From assembly GCF_022558445.1 (NCBI RefSeq), contig NZ_CP054699.1, forward strand, positions 2,868,001-2,932,000: DNA of 64,000 bases, in the 5' to 3' direction. How positions within the stretch are numbered: position 1 is the stretch's first letter; the number at the start of each line of letters is the position of its first letter. Position numbers and translations under genes: made by a program. The notes under the pieces are model-generated. The model worked only from the letters and a program-made list of their open reading frames with translations. It had not been told where the DNA came from and did no database searches. The stretch is from Candidatus Contubernalis alkalaceticus. Its GTDB lineage: Bacteria > Bacillota > Dethiobacteria > SKNC01. Below are positions 63,251-64,000 of this stretch, in pieces.

Positions 63251-63523
63251 CTACCAAAGCGGTAGTTCTAAAGACAGAAAAGTACCACCTGCAACCCCTT
63301 CTAAGTCCTGGTCACTCAATTCATCCAGTTTCTGTGGAATAACCAAATGGAACTGCCGGGCGGTGTTCTCCACTGCATTCACCTGGACTCCTTCTGGTAT
63401 TTCTACCCCTTCCTCCTTCAGCGTCTCTTTTGGATGTGCTAATAACTTGGCTTTGAACTCTGCGTCGGACCATGCCTTTGCAATAATCTGGCCCATTTTC
63501 TTATTCATTTCTTCTCTGTTCAT
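63251..63523 (-). CDS. NHLP-family RiPP precursor peptide with GG motif and 10-residue core
   Basis: A 90-residue precursor. The leader resembles the nitrile hydratase alpha-subunit fold used by proteusin-type peptides: MGQIIAKAWSDAEFKAKLLA, HPKETLKEEGVEIPEGVQVN, FHLVIPQKLDELSDQDLEGV. The cleavage site AGG is followed by the predicted core TFLSLELPLW. GGAGG lies 8 bases before the ATG. The C39 exporter encoded downstream is the natural protease. No maturase is seen in the window, so the peptide may be exported unmodified or modified by an enzyme encoded to the right. Confidence 0.88.
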   Translation of the reverse strand: MNREEMNKKMGQIIAKAWSDAEFKAKLLAHPKETLKEEGVEIPEGVQVNAVENTARQFHLVIPQKLDELSDQDLEGVAGGTFLSLELPLW

Positions 63524-63852
63524 TGATAAAACCTCCTATTATTGCTTTTCTATAATACTTTACTTTACAAAGCACTGGTTAAATCTCGGGTCAAGCTGCT
63601 CAGATGATTCATATTTAGCTTAAATTATTTTGGTTCAAGTAAAAAGGATATATAATATTTCTATTAATACTCATATAATCCTGCCTAAAAATGGTTTTGA
63701 AAAAAATAGCCCTCATTTAAAGGCATGTTCTAATATTTACTCATACTCATAAACATCATAAAGACGGTACTGAATAAAGAATCCAGTACCGTCTTTGATT
63801 TTTTATTGACAATACTATTTGTAGAAACAGAAACAAAAACAAATTAATCTAG
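63524..63852. other. Upstream region of the NHLP operon
   Basis: An AT-rich region that presumably holds the leftward operon promoter; I could not fix a clear -35/-10 pair. It includes the terminator at 63761-63803. Confidence 0.4.
63761..63803 (+). terminator. Rho-independent terminator
   Basis: AAGACGGTACTG and CAGTACCGTCTT form a 12-bp stem followed by TGATTTTTTATT. It could act in both directions and would insulate the NHLP operon from the gene on its right. Confidence 0.72.
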
Positions 63853-64000
63853 CTAAAGCGGGGATGCTGATAACATAACTATTGTTTTTGAACAAGCAAA
63901 AACCCACCATTTCCTCTTCTGTTTCTTAAGATACTTGATCGCTTCATTACACTTTTGCTTTTCAAAGGTCTGAATTTCTTTAGGGCTTTTTACTCCAGTA
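63853..64000 (-). CDS. 3' end of an unidentified gene entering from the right
   Basis: An open frame from the window edge encodes TGVKSPKEIQTFEKQKCNEA, IKYLKKQKRKWWVFACSKT and a short tail ending at TAG. The final part overlaps a sequence shared with 39066-39090, so the natural stop may have been changed by a repeat insertion. No family recognised. Confidence 0.35.
   Translation of the reverse strand, partial: TGVKSPKEIQTFEKQKCNEAIKYLKKQKRKWWVFACSKTIVMLSASPL

Overview
This window looks like a chromosome segment of a low-GC Gram-positive bacterium, most likely a clostridial Firmicute. The reasons are the strong GGAGG ribosome binding sites, AT-rich intergenic DNA, and the YtxH, HicAB and NHLP-type gene families. 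I cannot name a genus from sequence alone.

Positions 1-27000 form one large, almost entirely leftward CRISPR-Cas locus. Read in its own direction (right to left) it contains: a frameshifted CARF-HEPN effector, a WYL-domain regulator, an intact CARF-RelE effector, a complete type I-B set (cas6-cas8b-cas7-cas5-cas3-cas4-cas1-cas2), an AT-rich leader, a 73-repeat array (7638-12478), and a type III-B operon (cmr1-cmr2/cas10-cmr3-cmr4-cmr5-cmr6, running off the left edge). Several parts are broken. cmr5 is split by an IS3-family element with a clean 3-bp target duplication. cas4 carries an in-frame TAG plus an apparent 1-base deletion. The CARF-HEPN gene has a 1-base frameshift. A short array with the same repeat (7 repeats, 35564-35989) lies 23 kb away and has no recognisable leader.

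The most notable feature is in the 660-bp gap upstream of the CARF-RelE gene. Two degenerate CRISPR repeats there flank a short pseudo-spacer, next to their own rightward -10 box. The first 17 bases of that pseudo-spacer match a site 140 bp away at 16 of 17 positions. The only mismatch is at position 6, the base known to be flipped out in type I crRNA:DNA hybrids. The matched site lies at the predicted start of a strong leftward promoter (TTGACA-18-TATAAT) that reads towards CARF-RelE and the cas genes. This suggests a crRNA-like guide through which type I-B Cascade represses either the cas operon or a cyclic-oligoadenylate-activated RelE nuclease. It is an inference, but a sharply testable one.

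Positions 27000-36000 hold a hicAB module with a TGA-interrupted toxin, a decayed MerR gene, a radical SAM gene, and two identical IS110-family elements. One of these splits an AraC/GyrI regulator and the other sits immediately upstream of it. Both carry a long, highly structured noncoding segment upstream of the transposase, a candidate bridge RNA, and both sit at CTCCTT-type targets.

Positions 36000-51500 carry housekeeping or envelope genes: a P-type calcium ATPase, a very large cyclic beta-1,2-glucan synthase, and YihY, AI-2E-family, DUF948 and YtxH proteins. Positions 51500-56400 hold a partly decayed duplicated LapA module and fragments of a transposase, an ABC ATPase, a two-component system and lipoproteins. 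Positions 56600-63600 encode an NHLP-type peptide export operon: a precursor with a GG motif and a 10-residue core, two ABC transporters (one with a C39 peptidase) and an HlyD-like protein. No peptide-modifying enzyme is visible inside the window.
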